From NCBI GenBank assembly GCA_963795935.1, contig CAWCJO010000004.1:372001-436000 (forward strand): DNA of 64,000 nucleotides, in the 5' to 3' direction. The DNA is from JAICMB01 sp963795935 (GTDB lineage: Bacteria; Acidobacteriota; Terriglobia; Bryobacterales; Bryobacteraceae). A program made the position numbers and the translations under genes. Below are positions 46,924 through 55,577 of this stretch, piece by piece; position 1 is the first letter of the stretch, and every line of letters begins with the position of its first letter. The notes beneath the pieces are model-generated. The model worked only from the letters and a program-made list of their open reading frames with translations. It was not told the DNA's origin and did not search any database.

Positions 46924-47693
46924 GGTTTGTGCGCCAGGATCTCGAAGTTGCTCGATAATAACCGCAGCCCCGGCGTCCTCACCAGAATGTCGTCGACATG
47001 GCGCGCGGCGCGATAACCCATCCCCCAGGACGGCAGCAGACCGGCCAGCGGCGTCGAGATGAAATCATAATAGGAAGCGCGGACATCGAAGCCCGCGCGG
47101 CGGAATGCTCGCCCCGTCGGCACCGGACGGAGTTGCTCTTCATCCGCCGTCTGGTAGCGCCGCATCAACGATGGGATCAGCAGTTTCCCAATCGCTCCCG
47201 ACAGCCGATAGCGCGAGGGATCGACGGCGTAGAAAGCGCCGCCGCGTTTGAGAACCTCGAAGATGCGCGACGGCAGTGTTTCATCGATGCGATCCGGCGC
47301 GTGGTGTAGAAAAAACACGGCGATGACGACGTCGAAGGACTCCGGCCGAAGCGACGGATCGTCAATTTCGGTAAGAGAAAATCGCGCGTTCTCCACTCTC
47401 TGGGCTTGCGCGGCGTGCGTGGCGTGCTCGATGCCGCGCGGCGAGATGTCGATGCCCAGAACGGAAGCTACGCGCGGCGCCAGCAAAAGCTCCGTATCGC
47501 CCGTTCCCGATCCGATGCTCAGAACGACGCTCGACCGCGTCGCGCCCGTTAAGCGCACGATTCTGTTCACCAGGTGCTTGCGGAAAGCGACCACCGCGGG
47601 TTTAGCAAAGTGAGCCTGCGCGAAACCGGAATACAGCTTCTCGTAATATTCGCGCTCGCGCTCCAGAGCCGTGCCCGCCAATGCCCGCGCCAA
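46920..47693 (-). CDS. SAM-dependent methyltransferase
   Basis: 257 residues, TTG start three bases after the P1 peptidase stop. Class I methyltransferase: SAM motif I VLSIGSGTGDTELLL, motif II VLGIDISPRGIEHA, post-motif FDVVIAVFFLHH, and LKRGGAFYAVDPSRY. The C-terminal ~90 residues are hydrophobic and aromatic (ASYYDFISTPLAGLLPSWGMGY), as in methyltransferases acting on lipids or surface glycans. Coupled to the downstream membrane protein. Confidence 0.83.
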   Translation of the reverse strand: MARALAGTALEREREYYEKLYSGFAQAHFAKPAVVAFRKHLVNRIVRLTGATRSSVVLSIGSGTGDTELLLAPRVASVLGIDISPRGIEHATHAAQAQRVENARFSLTEIDDPSLRPESFDVVIAVFFLHHAPDRIDETLPSRIFEVLKRGGAFYAVDPSRYRLSGAIGKLLIPSLMRRYQTADEEQLRPVPTGRAFRRAGFDVRASYYDFISTPLAGLLPSWGMGYRAARHVDDILVRTPGLRLLSSNFEILAHKP

Positions 47694-47696
47694 GTT

Positions 47697-48650
47697 TCAG
47701 CCCTTCAGACCGGGCAGACCGCCCAGCGTCGGAGCAAGCCGTACCGCCCGTAAAATGGACTGCGATACCGCTTCCGCGGCCGCCACGCCAAGCACATTGA
47801 GGTCGGCGCTCTTTTCGCCGCATGAAAGCGCCACTACGAGGTCGCCGTCGTACAACGTCCATACCGGTGAAACGGTCCGTGCAACGCCGAGGCTGCCGAA
47901 TTCCGCGAGTTTGTTGGATTCCGGCTTGGTCAGAAGCGCGTTGGTCGCCACGACGACGAGAGTAGTATTCTGCCCTTTCGACTCGCTAATTCGCGCCCCA
48001 GCTTTCATCCGCTCCGCGGTGTTCACGAATTCGCGCGAGGAAGCCGACGCGCGCGCGCCCGCCACGATCTTCCCGCTCCGAGGATCGACGACGTCGCCAA
48101 ACGCGTTGACAGCGGCGAGCGCGGAAACAATTACGTCGTTGTCCAGCCGAACCGTATACGAGCCAATGCCCGACTTCATCGCTTGCTTCAGACCATAAAT
48201 TTTTCCAACTGTGGCGCCGGTGGCTGCCCCCACGGCGCCTTCCATCACAGCGTGGTCCGTTGCCGCGGCTGCTGCCGATTCGCCCATTTCGCGCGTCGGC
48301 CGGACACCCGGCTTTGAAAAGCCCAGATCGAAAAGGATCGCGGCGGGCACCAGCGGAACATGTTGACCCCCGAATGCAAATCCAACGCCTTTGTGAGCCA
48401 GAAATCGCCGCACGCCGGAAGCCGCCTCCAGCCCGAAGGCGCTGCCGCCCGCGAACACGAGGGCATTCACGCGGTCGCTGACGTGCAGCGGATTGAACAG
48501 CCCGAATTCCTGGGTTCCCGTCGCAGATCCGCGGATATCCGCGCCGCCCACCGCCCCCGCTTCGCACAGGATCGCAGTACAGCCGGTGAGGCCGCCGTAG
48601 TCCGAGACGTGCCCTACCAGGATGCCCGGAACGTCTGTAAGCCCTTTCAT
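47697..48650 (-). CDS. P1 family (DmpA/NylC-type) peptidase
   Basis: 317-residue N-terminal-nucleophile hydrolase. Hallmarks: DVPGILVGHVSD, GGADIRGSATGTQE, ALVFAGGSAFGLEAASGV, then the autocleavage region GQNTTLVVVATNALLTK where a Thr becomes the new N-terminal nucleophile. The family includes D-aminopeptidase DmpA, beta-peptidyl aminopeptidases and nylon oligomer hydrolase. Uninterrupted, no signal peptide. Probably a cytosolic aminopeptidase for unusual peptides. Confidence 0.9.
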   Translation of the reverse strand: MKGLTDVPGILVGHVSDYGGLTGCTAILCEAGAVGGADIRGSATGTQEFGLFNPLHVSDRVNALVFAGGSAFGLEAASGVRRFLAHKGVGFAFGGQHVPLVPAAILFDLGFSKPGVRPTREMGESAAAAATDHAVMEGAVGAATGATVGKIYGLKQAMKSGIGSYTVRLDNDVIVSALAAVNAFGDVVDPRSGKIVAGARASASSREFVNTAERMKAGARISESKGQNTTLVVVATNALLTKPESNKLAEFGSLGVARTVSPVWTLYDGDLVVALSCGEKSADLNVLGVAAAEAVSQSILRAVRLAPTLGGLPGLKG

Positions 48651-48698
48651 TTCGAGCAGTTCGACCCTTCATGTTAGCATCGGGTCTGGAGACGTTCG

Positions 48699-49457
48699 TT
48701 GCTGGATCTGATGAAGCGGCCGGTCGCCTCGATCAACGATTTTTTCGTTCTCACAGGCCGCGCCTTTACGAGCGTTTTTCAGGCTCCCCATTACTTCGAC
48801 GACCTGTTCGTGCAGATGGATATCATCGGCGTGGGCAGCCTCACCATCGTCGTGCTGGTCTCGTTTGCCAGCGGCCTCATCGTGACCATGCAGATGGCGC
48901 GCGCGCTGCAACAATATGGAGCCGCCGGCCAGGTCGGGCAGATTGTCGCCTACACGCTGGTGCGCGAACTCGGGCCGCTGCTGACCGCCATCGTCGTCGC
49001 GGGCCGCGTTGCCTCCGGTATCGCCAGCGAGCTTGGCTCCATGAAGGTGACGGAACAGATCGACGCCATGCGCGCGCTCGGGACCGATCCCATACAGAAG
49101 CTGGTCAAGCCGCGTATGCTGGCGACCGCCGTTATGCTTCCGTGTTTGACCATCATCGCGGACATGATCGGGATGATCGGCGGCTTCCTGATCTCCTATT
49201 TCACGCTGAACCTCACGCCCTCGCAGTATTGGGTGACGGCCTATCAGGCGCTCGCCTACAACGACATCGCGCAAGGATTGGTCAAACCATTTCTCTTCGC
49301 TTTCGTCATTTCCCTGGTGGGCTGCTTTTACGGCATGCGCACCAGCGGAGGCACCCAGGGCGTCGGTCGCGCCACCACGCAGGCCGTCGTCGTCGCTTCG
49401 GTGTGGGTTTTCGTGGTGACGTCGCTGATTACGCGCATTTTCGTGAACATGCAGTAG
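48699..49457 (+). CDS. mlaE: MlaE family ABC permease
   Basis: 252 residues, TTG start (or ATG 48711, MKRPVASINDF). Five hydrophobic helices; motifs FASGLIVTMQMARAL, VRELGPLLTAIVVAGRVASGIASELGSMKVTEQIDAM (the signature stretch of MlaE) and GFLISYF. Inner-membrane permease of an MCE-type phospholipid transport system. First of four co-directional genes mlaE-mlaF-mlaD-hpnK with gaps of 1-5 bases. Confidence 0.94.
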   Translation: MLDLMKRPVASINDFFVLTGRAFTSVFQAPHYFDDLFVQMDIIGVGSLTIVVLVSFASGLIVTMQMARALQQYGAAGQVGQIVAYTLVRELGPLLTAIVVAGRVASGIASELGSMKVTEQIDAMRALGTDPIQKLVKPRMLATAVMLPCLTIIADMIGMIGGFLISYFTLNLTPSQYWVTAYQALAYNDIAQGLVKPFLFAFVISLVGCFYGMRTSGGTQGVGRATTQAVVVASVWVFVVTSLITRIFVNMQ

Positions 49458-49458
49458 A

Positions 49459-50292
49459 ATGGCGGCGGAACAGGCGGTAAACGACCATGCCCTGCTCCGC
49501 TTCGAGGACGTGTCGGTCCACTTCGACGACGTGACCGCGCTCGATCGCATCTCGTTCGAAGTTCGTCCCGGCCAGACCAAAATCGTCCTGGGGGCGGCGG
49601 GCAGCGGCAAGACCGTTCTATTAAAGACGGCAATAGGCTTGGTGCGGCCCGACAGCGGCCGCGTTTTCCTGCTCGATCACGACATCACGAAAATGGAAGA
49701 ACGCGATCTGTTCGACGTCCGAGCCAAGGTCGGCATCCTCTTCCAGGAAGGCGGCCTCTTCGATTCCCTCACCGTGGCGGACAACGTCGCCTATCCCCTG
49801 GTCAATCAGCGCTCCATCCGCGTCTCAAGCGATAAGGTAATGCCTAAAGTGCAGGACGCGCTCAAATTTGTCGAGCTGGAGCACACCCTCGATAAATTTC
49901 CCAGCGAGTTGTCCGGCGGCATGCGCCGTCGCGTCGGAATCGCGCGCGCCGTCGTCACCGAGCCGCCCCTGGTCCTCTACGATTCTCCGACCGCCGGCCT
50001 CGACCCCATTACGGCGAACACCATCATGGCGCTGATTGCCAAGGAGCGCGACGTATCGAACGCCGCCAACCTCATCGTGACCCACCGTTACCAGGACGGG
50101 CAGCTTATGGCGAATTTTCGATACAATCGCGACAGTGGGCGGCTCGATGCCGTATCGGGCAACGGGCTTCAAAAAGACACAGGTACTGAATTCATGGTGC
50201 TCAATGAAGGGCGCCTGGTGTTCGAGGGAAGCCAGGCCGAACTCGAATCGTCGAACGATGAATACGTTTCGAAATTTGTGTTGAGGCGATAG
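49459..50292 (+). CDS. mlaF: MlaF family ABC ATPase
   Basis: 277 residues. Walker A GAAGSGKTV, Q-loop LFQEGGLFDSLTV, signature LSGGMRRRVGIARA, Walker B LVLYDSPTAGLDP (Ser replaces the usual catalytic Glu next to Asp in DEPT, though Asp is kept) and H-loop IVTHRYQDG. Drives MlaE/MlaD lipid transport. The 'YDSPTAGLDP' form, with S where most ABC ATPases have E, is seen by eye and worth checking against orthologs. Confidence 0.92.
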   Translation: MAAEQAVNDHALLRFEDVSVHFDDVTALDRISFEVRPGQTKIVLGAAGSGKTVLLKTAIGLVRPDSGRVFLLDHDITKMEERDLFDVRAKVGILFQEGGLFDSLTVADNVAYPLVNQRSIRVSSDKVMPKVQDALKFVELEHTLDKFPSELSGGMRRRVGIARAVVTEPPLVLYDSPTAGLDPITANTIMALIAKERDVSNAANLIVTHRYQDGQLMANFRYNRDSGRLDAVSGNGLQKDTGTEFMVLNEGRLVFEGSQAELESSNDEYVSKFVLRR

Positions 50293-50295
50293 CCG

Positions 50296-51390
50296 ATGGC
50301 CGCCGAACAAAAGATTAGTTGGGCAAAATTACGCGTCGGAATCATGGCCGTCGCCGCCATGGTGATCCTCGCGGTCGTAATCGTTCTGATCACCGGGAAC
50401 ACGAGCATCTTCACGGCGCACGCCGCGCTTTACACTTACCTGAACGACGCCGCCTCGCTGGCCAAAGGCGCGCCGGTGAACTTGAACGGCATCCCGGTCG
50501 GGAAAGTGAACGAGATCCGTCTCTCCGGCCTTAACGATCCGCATAAAATCGTCAAAATCACCATGGAAGTCGATAAGGATAAGCTCGCCGACATACCCGT
50601 CGACTCCGTCACTTCCATCAGCGCGGCGAATGTTTTAGGCACGAAATTCATCAACATCAAGAAGGGCAAGAGCGCCACGCACGTTCAGGATCACGATACC
50701 CTGCCCAGCCTGAATACGGCCGAATTCGAGGATGTTGTGCAGCAGGGCTATGCGATTCTCGCTTCCCTCCAGGGCGTCGTCGACCGCGTCGATAACGTTG
50801 TGGATCGCGTCAATAACATCGTCGGCCATATCGAGAATGGACAAGGAAGCATCGGCAAACTATTGGTCGACGAGACGCTGTACAACAATATCCTCCGCAT
50901 CGTCGGCTCCGTGCAGCAGCTCGCCGACGCCCTCAATTCCGATAAAGGCACCATCGGCAGGTTGATATACGATCCGGCGCTGTACAACCAGGTGCAAGGC
51001 GAGCTGACGCGGCTCGACGACATCATCCAGGGCATACAGCAGGGCCAGGGTTCCGCCGGGAAATTCCTGAAAGATCCGGCGCTGTACGACGATCTGCACA
51101 AGAGCGTCGACCAGATCAACGCGCTGCTGGCCGATGTGAACGCCGGCAAAGGGACCGTGGGAGAGTTGCTGAAGAGCGACAAACTGGCGAACCAGATTTC
51201 CGGGACGATCGGCAGAGTGGACTTGGTCGTCGACAAGATCAACTCCGGGCAAGGGACCATCGGACAGCTTCTCGTGAATCCCTCGCTCTACGACAATCTC
51301 AACGGAACCAGCCGCGAAATGCACGAGCTGATGAAGGATTTCCGCGCCAATCCCAAGAAATTCTTGCGGATCAAATTGAGTATTTTCTGA
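50296..51390 (+). CDS. mlaD: MlaD/MCE-domain lipid-binding protein with C-terminal repeats
   Basis: 364 residues. N-terminal TM anchor (residues ~15-33), one MCE domain (~40-120; GAPVNLNGIPVGKVNEI, SISAANVLGTKFINI), a helical stalk (~145-180), then five related units of about 34-36 residues starting near 182, 217, 250, 285 and 318 with pattern G(Q/K)G(S/T)xGxLLxDPxLYxxL. Binds and conducts phospholipid across the periplasm. The repeats probably form the extended helical barrel or tip of the MCE hexamer (inference). Periplasmic. Confidence 0.92.
   Translation: MAAEQKISWAKLRVGIMAVAAMVILAVVIVLITGNTSIFTAHAALYTYLNDAASLAKGAPVNLNGIPVGKVNEIRLSGLNDPHKIVKITMEVDKDKLADIPVDSVTSISAANVLGTKFINIKKGKSATHVQDHDTLPSLNTAEFEDVVQQGYAILASLQGVVDRVDNVVDRVNNIVGHIENGQGSIGKLLVDETLYNNILRIVGSVQQLADALNSDKGTIGRLIYDPALYNQVQGELTRLDDIIQGIQQGQGSAGKFLKDPALYDDLHKSVDQINALLADVNAGKGTVGELLKSDKLANQISGTIGRVDLVVDKINSGQGTIGQLLVNPSLYDNLNGTSREMHELMKDFRANPKKFLRIKLSIF
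50836..51315 (+). repeat. Five degenerate ~105-bp repeats in mlaD
   Basis: Protein-level repeats at residues 181-340 of MlaD, each containing Gly-x-Gly-(Ser/Thr)-x-Gly-x-Leu-Leu and a downstream Leu-Tyr (Leu-Ala in the fourth). DNA identity between copies is low, so these are structural repeats and not a recombination substrate. Confidence 0.7.
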
Positions 51391-51395
51391 AAAGG

Positions 51396-52172
51396 TTGGT
51401 CGTTAACGCCGACGATTTCGGTTTGGCGCGCGACGTGAATGCCGGCGTGCTGACCGCGCACCGCGAAGGAATTCTTACCGCGGCGACGCTCATGGCGACC
51501 GGCGCCGCCTTTGACGACGCCGTGCGTCTGGCGCGCGAAAACCCCTCGCTGGACGTCGGATGCCACCTGGTTCTGGTGGGCGGCGACCCCTACCCCCCGA
51601 CCATGTCCGCGCTCATCCAGGCGCTGGCGGCGCGCCGCATTCGCGTCTACGACGAGCTGCGCCGCCAGGTTGAAAAAATCGTCGCCGCCGGGATCGCGCC
51701 GACCCATCTCGACGCGCACAAGCACGCTCACCTGCTGCCCCCGGTACTCGAGGCCGTCGCGCGTATCTCAGAGGAGTACCGCATTCCCTGGGTGCGCCGG
51801 CCATTCGATTTCCCCATCGAAGCCAACGGAATTTCGTGGAGGCGCCGCGCCGTGAGCCGCGGACTCGGGTTCCTGCGCGCCCACTTTCAACGCGTGCTGG
51901 CCGCGCACGGCTGCCGCACCACCGATCACTTCGGCGGCTTCCGTATCACCGGGCGGTACGACGCCTCCGAGCTCGCCGCCCTGATTGCGCAATTGCCCGA
52001 AGGCAGCACCGAATTCATGTGCCATCCCGGCTACTGCACCGACGAGCTGCGCGCGGTGTCGACGCGCCTGAAAGAGAGCCGCGCCAGCGAGCTTCAAGCC
52101 TTGACTTCGCCGCAGGTGCGCGACGCGCTCCGCTCCTCGGCTGTTCAACTCGTTTCCTATCGCGACCTTTAA
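51396..52172 (+). CDS. hpnK: HpnK/ChbG (YdjC) family deacetylase
   Basis: 258 residues, TTG start directly after the mlaD stop. Metal and active-site motifs: VVNADDFGLARDVN (Asp pair), LDVGCHLVLVGG, THLDAHKHAHLLP (His ligands) and TEFMCHPGYC. YdjC-fold deacetylases remove N- or O-acetyl groups; HpnK members accompany hopanoid or glycolipid genes. Position as the last gene of an mla operon supports a lipid-linked substrate. Uninterrupted. Confidence 0.85.
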   Translation: MVVNADDFGLARDVNAGVLTAHREGILTAATLMATGAAFDDAVRLARENPSLDVGCHLVLVGGDPYPPTMSALIQALAARRIRVYDELRRQVEKIVAAGIAPTHLDAHKHAHLLPPVLEAVARISEEYRIPWVRRPFDFPIEANGISWRRRAVSRGLGFLRAHFQRVLAAHGCRTTDHFGGFRITGRYDASELAALIAQLPEGSTEFMCHPGYCTDELRAVSTRLKESRASELQALTSPQVRDALRSSAVQLVSYRDL

Positions 52173-52175
52173 CGC

Positions 52176-52203
52176 CTGAGCGCGGCGCGACGATCACGCT
52201 CAG
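52176..52203. other. Short inverted repeat after hpnK
   Basis: CTGAGCG (52176-52182) and CGCTCAG (52197-52203) form a perfect 7-bp stem with a 14-base loop, placed just after the hpnK stop and at the end of the converging nuclease remnant. There is no T-run, so it is not a textbook terminator. It could still slow transcription from either side. Confidence 0.35.
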
Positions 52204-52559
52204 CTCGGCAAATCCTCAAGGCTCTTCGCATCCAGCAGACGCAGAGCACATCGAGATCCGATAGGGCGCGTCGTCAATAAGACTGCGGAGAATCGCCAGC
52301 TCGCCTTCCTGCCGCCCTTGCTGGCGCCCTCGCTTATACTCGCGGCCGGGAACCTTGTTCTCCAGAATGTCGAAGTTCTCCAGAATGTCGAAATGAATCG
52401 GCATCTTACCGATCTCCTCTTCCACCGCTTCTTCCAACCCACGCAAACCCGCCAAGGCCAACAGCGTCCCCAGCGCCCGCTCTCGTTCGACCGCTCCAAA
52501 CCGGAGATCCGGCTGACAATCTCGCGAATCGCGGCAGACCGTTCCTTCCGGCCCGCCAA
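52200..52559 (-). pseudogene. Remnant of an Rpn-family nuclease/putative transposase gene
   Basis: Only the C-terminal part is present. In one frame: ALAGLRGLEEAVEEEIGKM, then GREYKRGRQQGRQEGELAIL, the helical tail typical of Rpn/PDDEXK-family putative transposases. Flanking residues (ERSAAIREIVSRISGLER before; LLDAKSLEDLPS after) are in a second frame, so at least two shifts are needed. The N-terminal nuclease core is missing. It also contains an 18-bp tandem duplication. I read it as a decayed element, although shifts elsewhere in the window look artefactual. Confidence 0.6.
52358..52393 (-). repeat. 18-bp tandem duplication in the nuclease remnant
   Basis: Copies 52358-52375 and 52376-52393 differ at the last base and encode Phe-Asp-Ile-Leu-Glu-Asn twice in the remnant. 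In frame and recent. Confidence 0.85.
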
Positions 52560-52597
52560 TTCAGCGCTTGCGCCAGGGCCTAAAATCCCGAACTGCT

Positions 52598-53695
52598 ATG
52601 CTGAAAATTCCGGTGCATTTTGACGTAGGACAAAGAATCGGCGATTACGTGGTCGCCGGAGTCATCGGCAGCGGGGGCATGGGCGCCGTCTATCGGGTGC
52701 GCCACACGATTTCGGACCGCGACGAGGCCATGAAGGTCCTCCTGCCGAATCTCGGGAACACTCCCGAGGCGGCCGAGCGCTTCATACGAGAGATCAAAAT
52801 ACAGGCGCGGCTCTCGCATCCCAATATCGCGGCTTTGTATACGGCGCAACGGCTCGGCGATCAGTTCCTCATGTTCATGGAACTGGTGGAAGGGAGCTCC
52901 CTTCACGACCGCCTTTCCGAGGGGCCGCTCGATCTCAGAGAAGGTCTCGGCTATATAAGGCAGGTTCTCGGAGCGCTGGCCTATGCCCACGAAAACGGCG
53001 TCACGCATCGCGACATCAAGCCGCGCAATATCCTGCTGACGCGCGATAGAAGAGTAAAGCTGACCGACTTCGGCATCGCTACTTCGAAGGGCGATAAACA
53101 AATCACGAAGACCGGCTCGGCGCTGGGATCCCTCCTATACATGTCGCCGGAGCAGATCAGAGGCGCTACCGCGGACAAACGCTCCGACCTGTACTCGACC
53201 GGCATCATGTTATACGAGATCGCCGTCGGCCGCCGCCCCATCGAGGCGGATTCCGAGTACGGCATAATGGCCGCGCACCTCCACAATGTTCCGACCCCGC
53301 CCATCGAGCTGAAACCGGACGTCCCGCCTGCCTTGTCGCGCGTCGTCATGAAGTCCCTCGAAAAAGATCCGGCCCATCGCTTTCAAAGCGCCCTCGAGTT
53401 CCAAACGGCGCTGGATGCGCTGGACGCGCCGGAACCGCCGGCGGACCTCACGACCGGCCGCAAGGATGTCACGACCACGTCGCTGCGCGCGATCGCCGCC
53501 GCGCCGATTACCCCCGAGTCCCTCGACAAAGCCCGCCGCGATTTTGCCGTTTTCATCGGGCCGATGGCGCGCATTCTGGTCGACCGCATCGCGAAGCGGG
53601 CGCAAAACGTGGAGCAGCTCTATCAATTGCTTGCCGGCGAAATTCCGGGCGAGGAAGAGCGTTCCAAATTTCTGGCCTCCCGCCGCAAACGCTGA
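52598..53695 (+). CDS. Soluble Ser/Thr protein kinase (PknB-type)
   Basis: 365 residues from ATG 52598. Hanks-type kinase domain: glycine loop GSGGMGAVY (24-32), Lys46 in AMKVLL, catalytic HRDIKPRNILL (D139) and DFGIA (157-161), then YMSPEQI. No TM helix, so cytosolic. The C-terminal ~75 residues (DFAVFIGPMARILVDRIAK ... NVEQLYQLLAGEI) form a separate helical module that I have seen attached to other bacterial kinases and cyclases. Converges with the heme sensor gene seven bases away. Confidence 0.92.
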   Translation: MLKIPVHFDVGQRIGDYVVAGVIGSGGMGAVYRVRHTISDRDEAMKVLLPNLGNTPEAAERFIREIKIQARLSHPNIAALYTAQRLGDQFLMFMELVEGSSLHDRLSEGPLDLREGLGYIRQVLGALAYAHENGVTHRDIKPRNILLTRDRRVKLTDFGIATSKGDKQITKTGSALGSLLYMSPEQIRGATADKRSDLYSTGIMLYEIAVGRRPIEADSEYGIMAAHLHNVPTPPIELKPDVPPALSRVVMKSLEKDPAHRFQSALEFQTALDALDAPEPPADLTTGRKDVTTTSLRAIAAAPITPESLDKARRDFAVFIGPMARILVDRIAKRAQNVEQLYQLLAGEIPGEEERSKFLASRRKR

Positions 53696-53701
53696 GCGCG
53701 C

Positions 53702-54580
53702 TTAGTGCTCGTCCAGCAACTGAATCGCCTTCTTCAAGCTCAAATACATGCGATTGAAAGACCCCGCGAGTCCCGAGATTTCGTCGCTGCCCTTCACCGG
53801 CAGCGGGGGAATATCCAGGTTGCCCTTGCTGATCTCATCCGCCGCCGCCGACAGGCGCGTGACGGGACGAATGACGATCGAGACCAGCGCGATGTCCAGA
53901 ATGATCAGAGTTCCCAGCCCGACCGCCGCGAGATACAGCATCAACGTCCCGAAGGCGCGCTTTGCGATGCCGATGGGCAGCGACATGGGAACCGACACGA
54001 TCTGCGCGCCGACGATCTCGTCCGGCTTCCAACCGAAGCCATTCGCGGTTCCATAGACTCGAATCATCGAGCGCGGCGCGCGCGACGGAACGCTGTGGCA
54101 TTCCAGGCACGGCTGCGGGGCGCGAATGGGCCTCGCCAGAAACAGCGACGGGCCGTCCGGCGTCGCTCTTTCCCCCGTCATTTGCTTGCGGTCATGGTGA
54201 TTGCGGAATGTATTGACGATGTCCGCTTCCCAATCGAGCGCGCGGTCGCGCAAGTTCGTGGGATTCAGCGTCGCCTCTTTGTATGTGTATGCGGGATACG
54301 TCTTGCGCAAATATTGAAAACTTTCGGTGGCTGCAAAGGCCGGCACCGTCTGCGGCAGGAAAACGTTCTTCTGCCGCTCCTCCGGCTCCAGCAGCGGCTT
54401 CAGTTGATTGTTGGTGTAGGCGCGCGACGATTGCGCCGCCTCCATCATCAAAAACGCCTGCCGGGTTACCTGGTCACGAGCGTCGTTCTGCAGAAAATCG
54501 TAAGCGAGAAATCCGGCGATCGCGAGCCCGCATCCGAACACGACAACGAAAGCCAGGTTGAATTTCGCAAGTAACTTCAT
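53702..54580 (-). CDS. Heme-binding membrane sensor (DUF3365/Tll0287-like) with HAMP domain
   Basis: 292 residues from ATG 54580. TM1 (~9-28), a periplasmic DUF3365-type domain with a c-type heme site CLECH (residues 158-162) in a setting like Tll0287-family sensors (TYKEATLNPTNLRDRALDWE), TM2 (~205-228), then a HAMP domain (VIRPVTRLSAAADEISKGNLD) and a short helix. It ends after HAMP with no kinase, cyclase or methyl-accepting domain. A redox or gas sensor lacking its own output; the adjacent Ser/Thr kinase is a candidate partner (inference). Confidence 0.85.
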   Translation of the reverse strand: MKLLAKFNLAFVVVFGCGLAIAGFLAYDFLQNDARDQVTRQAFLMMEAAQSSRAYTNNQLKPLLEPEERQKNVFLPQTVPAFAATESFQYLRKTYPAYTYKEATLNPTNLRDRALDWEADIVNTFRNHHDRKQMTGERATPDGPSLFLARPIRAPQPCLECHSVPSRAPRSMIRVYGTANGFGWKPDEIVGAQIVSVPMSLPIGIAKRAFGTLMLYLAAVGLGTLIILDIALVSIVIRPVTRLSAAADEISKGNLDIPPLPVKGSDEISGLAGSFNRMYLSLKKAIQLLDEH

Positions 54581-54613
54581 CCCCGTGCGTCCATCATACA
54601 ATGAAGATCACTC

Positions 54614-55408
54614 ATGCCCGAACTGCTGAGCGGTAAGACTGCCCTCATCCTCGGCGCCGCCAACCGCTGGAGCATTGCGTATGCCGTCGCCCAGGCGTTC
54701 CGGCGCGAGGGCGCCGAAGTGATCCTGACCTATCAGGGCGACCGCCAGAAGGGCGCCGTCGAGGAATTGGGCGCCGGCCTCGAGGCGCGCCAAGTCCTCC
54801 CCTGCGACGTCACCCAGGACTCCGCCCTCGACGGCCTTACGGCGGCGCTGCGGGACCGCGGCGTGGTCCTCAACGCGGTACTCCACGGCGTCGCATTCGC
54901 CAACCGCGAGGACCTCGGCCGGCCGTTCATCGAAACCTCGCGGGCCGGTTTTGCCCTCGCGCAAGACGTCAGCGCTTACTCGCTCGTGGCTGTCGCGCGC
55001 GCGGCCGCTCCGCTGATGGCGCCCCCGGAGCAGGGCGGCGGATCGATCGTGACGCTCACCTATTTGGGCGCCGTGCGCGTGGTCCAGAATTACAATGTCA
55101 TGGGCGTCGCAAAAGCGGCTCTCGAAGCGAGCGTGCGTTATCTGGCCAGCGATCTTGGCCCCTCCAATATCCGCGTCAACGCCATCTCCGCCGGAGCCAT
55201 TAAGACCGCCTCCGCGCGCGCCGTCAAAGGATTATCGAAGATGCTCGAGGCGGGACCGGCGATGGCTCCCTTACGCCGTAACACGGATCCCGCCGAAGTG
55301 GCCGACGCCGCCGTTTTTCTCGCCAGCGATCTGGGACGCGGCGTCACCGGAAATGTTCTGTACGTGGATGCCGGCTTCCACATCATGGGCCTCACAACCG
55401 GAGACTAG
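54614..55408 (+). CDS. fabI: Enoyl-[acyl-carrier-protein] reductase (FabI)
   Basis: 264 residues. SDR fold with the FabI version of the NADH loop (LILGAANRWSIAYAVA), CDVT, and catalytic Tyr/Lys in YNVMGVAKAAL (Y-x6-K); a Tyr also sits in LTYLGA as in other FabI. C-terminal GRGVTGNVLYVDAGFHIMG. Last reductive step of fatty acid elongation; the triclosan target in other bacteria. Alone on the plus strand, uninterrupted. Confidence 0.95.
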   Translation: MPELLSGKTALILGAANRWSIAYAVAQAFRREGAEVILTYQGDRQKGAVEELGAGLEARQVLPCDVTQDSALDGLTAALRDRGVVLNAVLHGVAFANREDLGRPFIETSRAGFALAQDVSAYSLVAVARAAAPLMAPPEQGGGSIVTLTYLGAVRVVQNYNVMGVAKAALEASVRYLASDLGPSNIRVNAISAGAIKTASARAVKGLSKMLEAGPAMAPLRRNTDPAEVADAAVFLASDLGRGVTGNVLYVDAGFHIMGLTTGD

Positions 55409-55577
55409 CAATGCGCATCATGCGGCGTGCGCGCCGCTCCGCGCCCTTCTCATGTCCGCATCCGATTGACACGGCATGACCGCGGGCCTTACCATGAAAT
55501 TTCCGGAGTTTCTTCCGAACTGTTTCACCTATGGAGCGGTTCCTTTGTTGTACATCTTGTCTTCTCGATAAATCATT

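Noticed and set aside
52176..52203. A rho-independent terminator after hpnK
   Set aside because: The stem is only 7 bp with a long loop and no T-run; listed as a plain inverted repeat.
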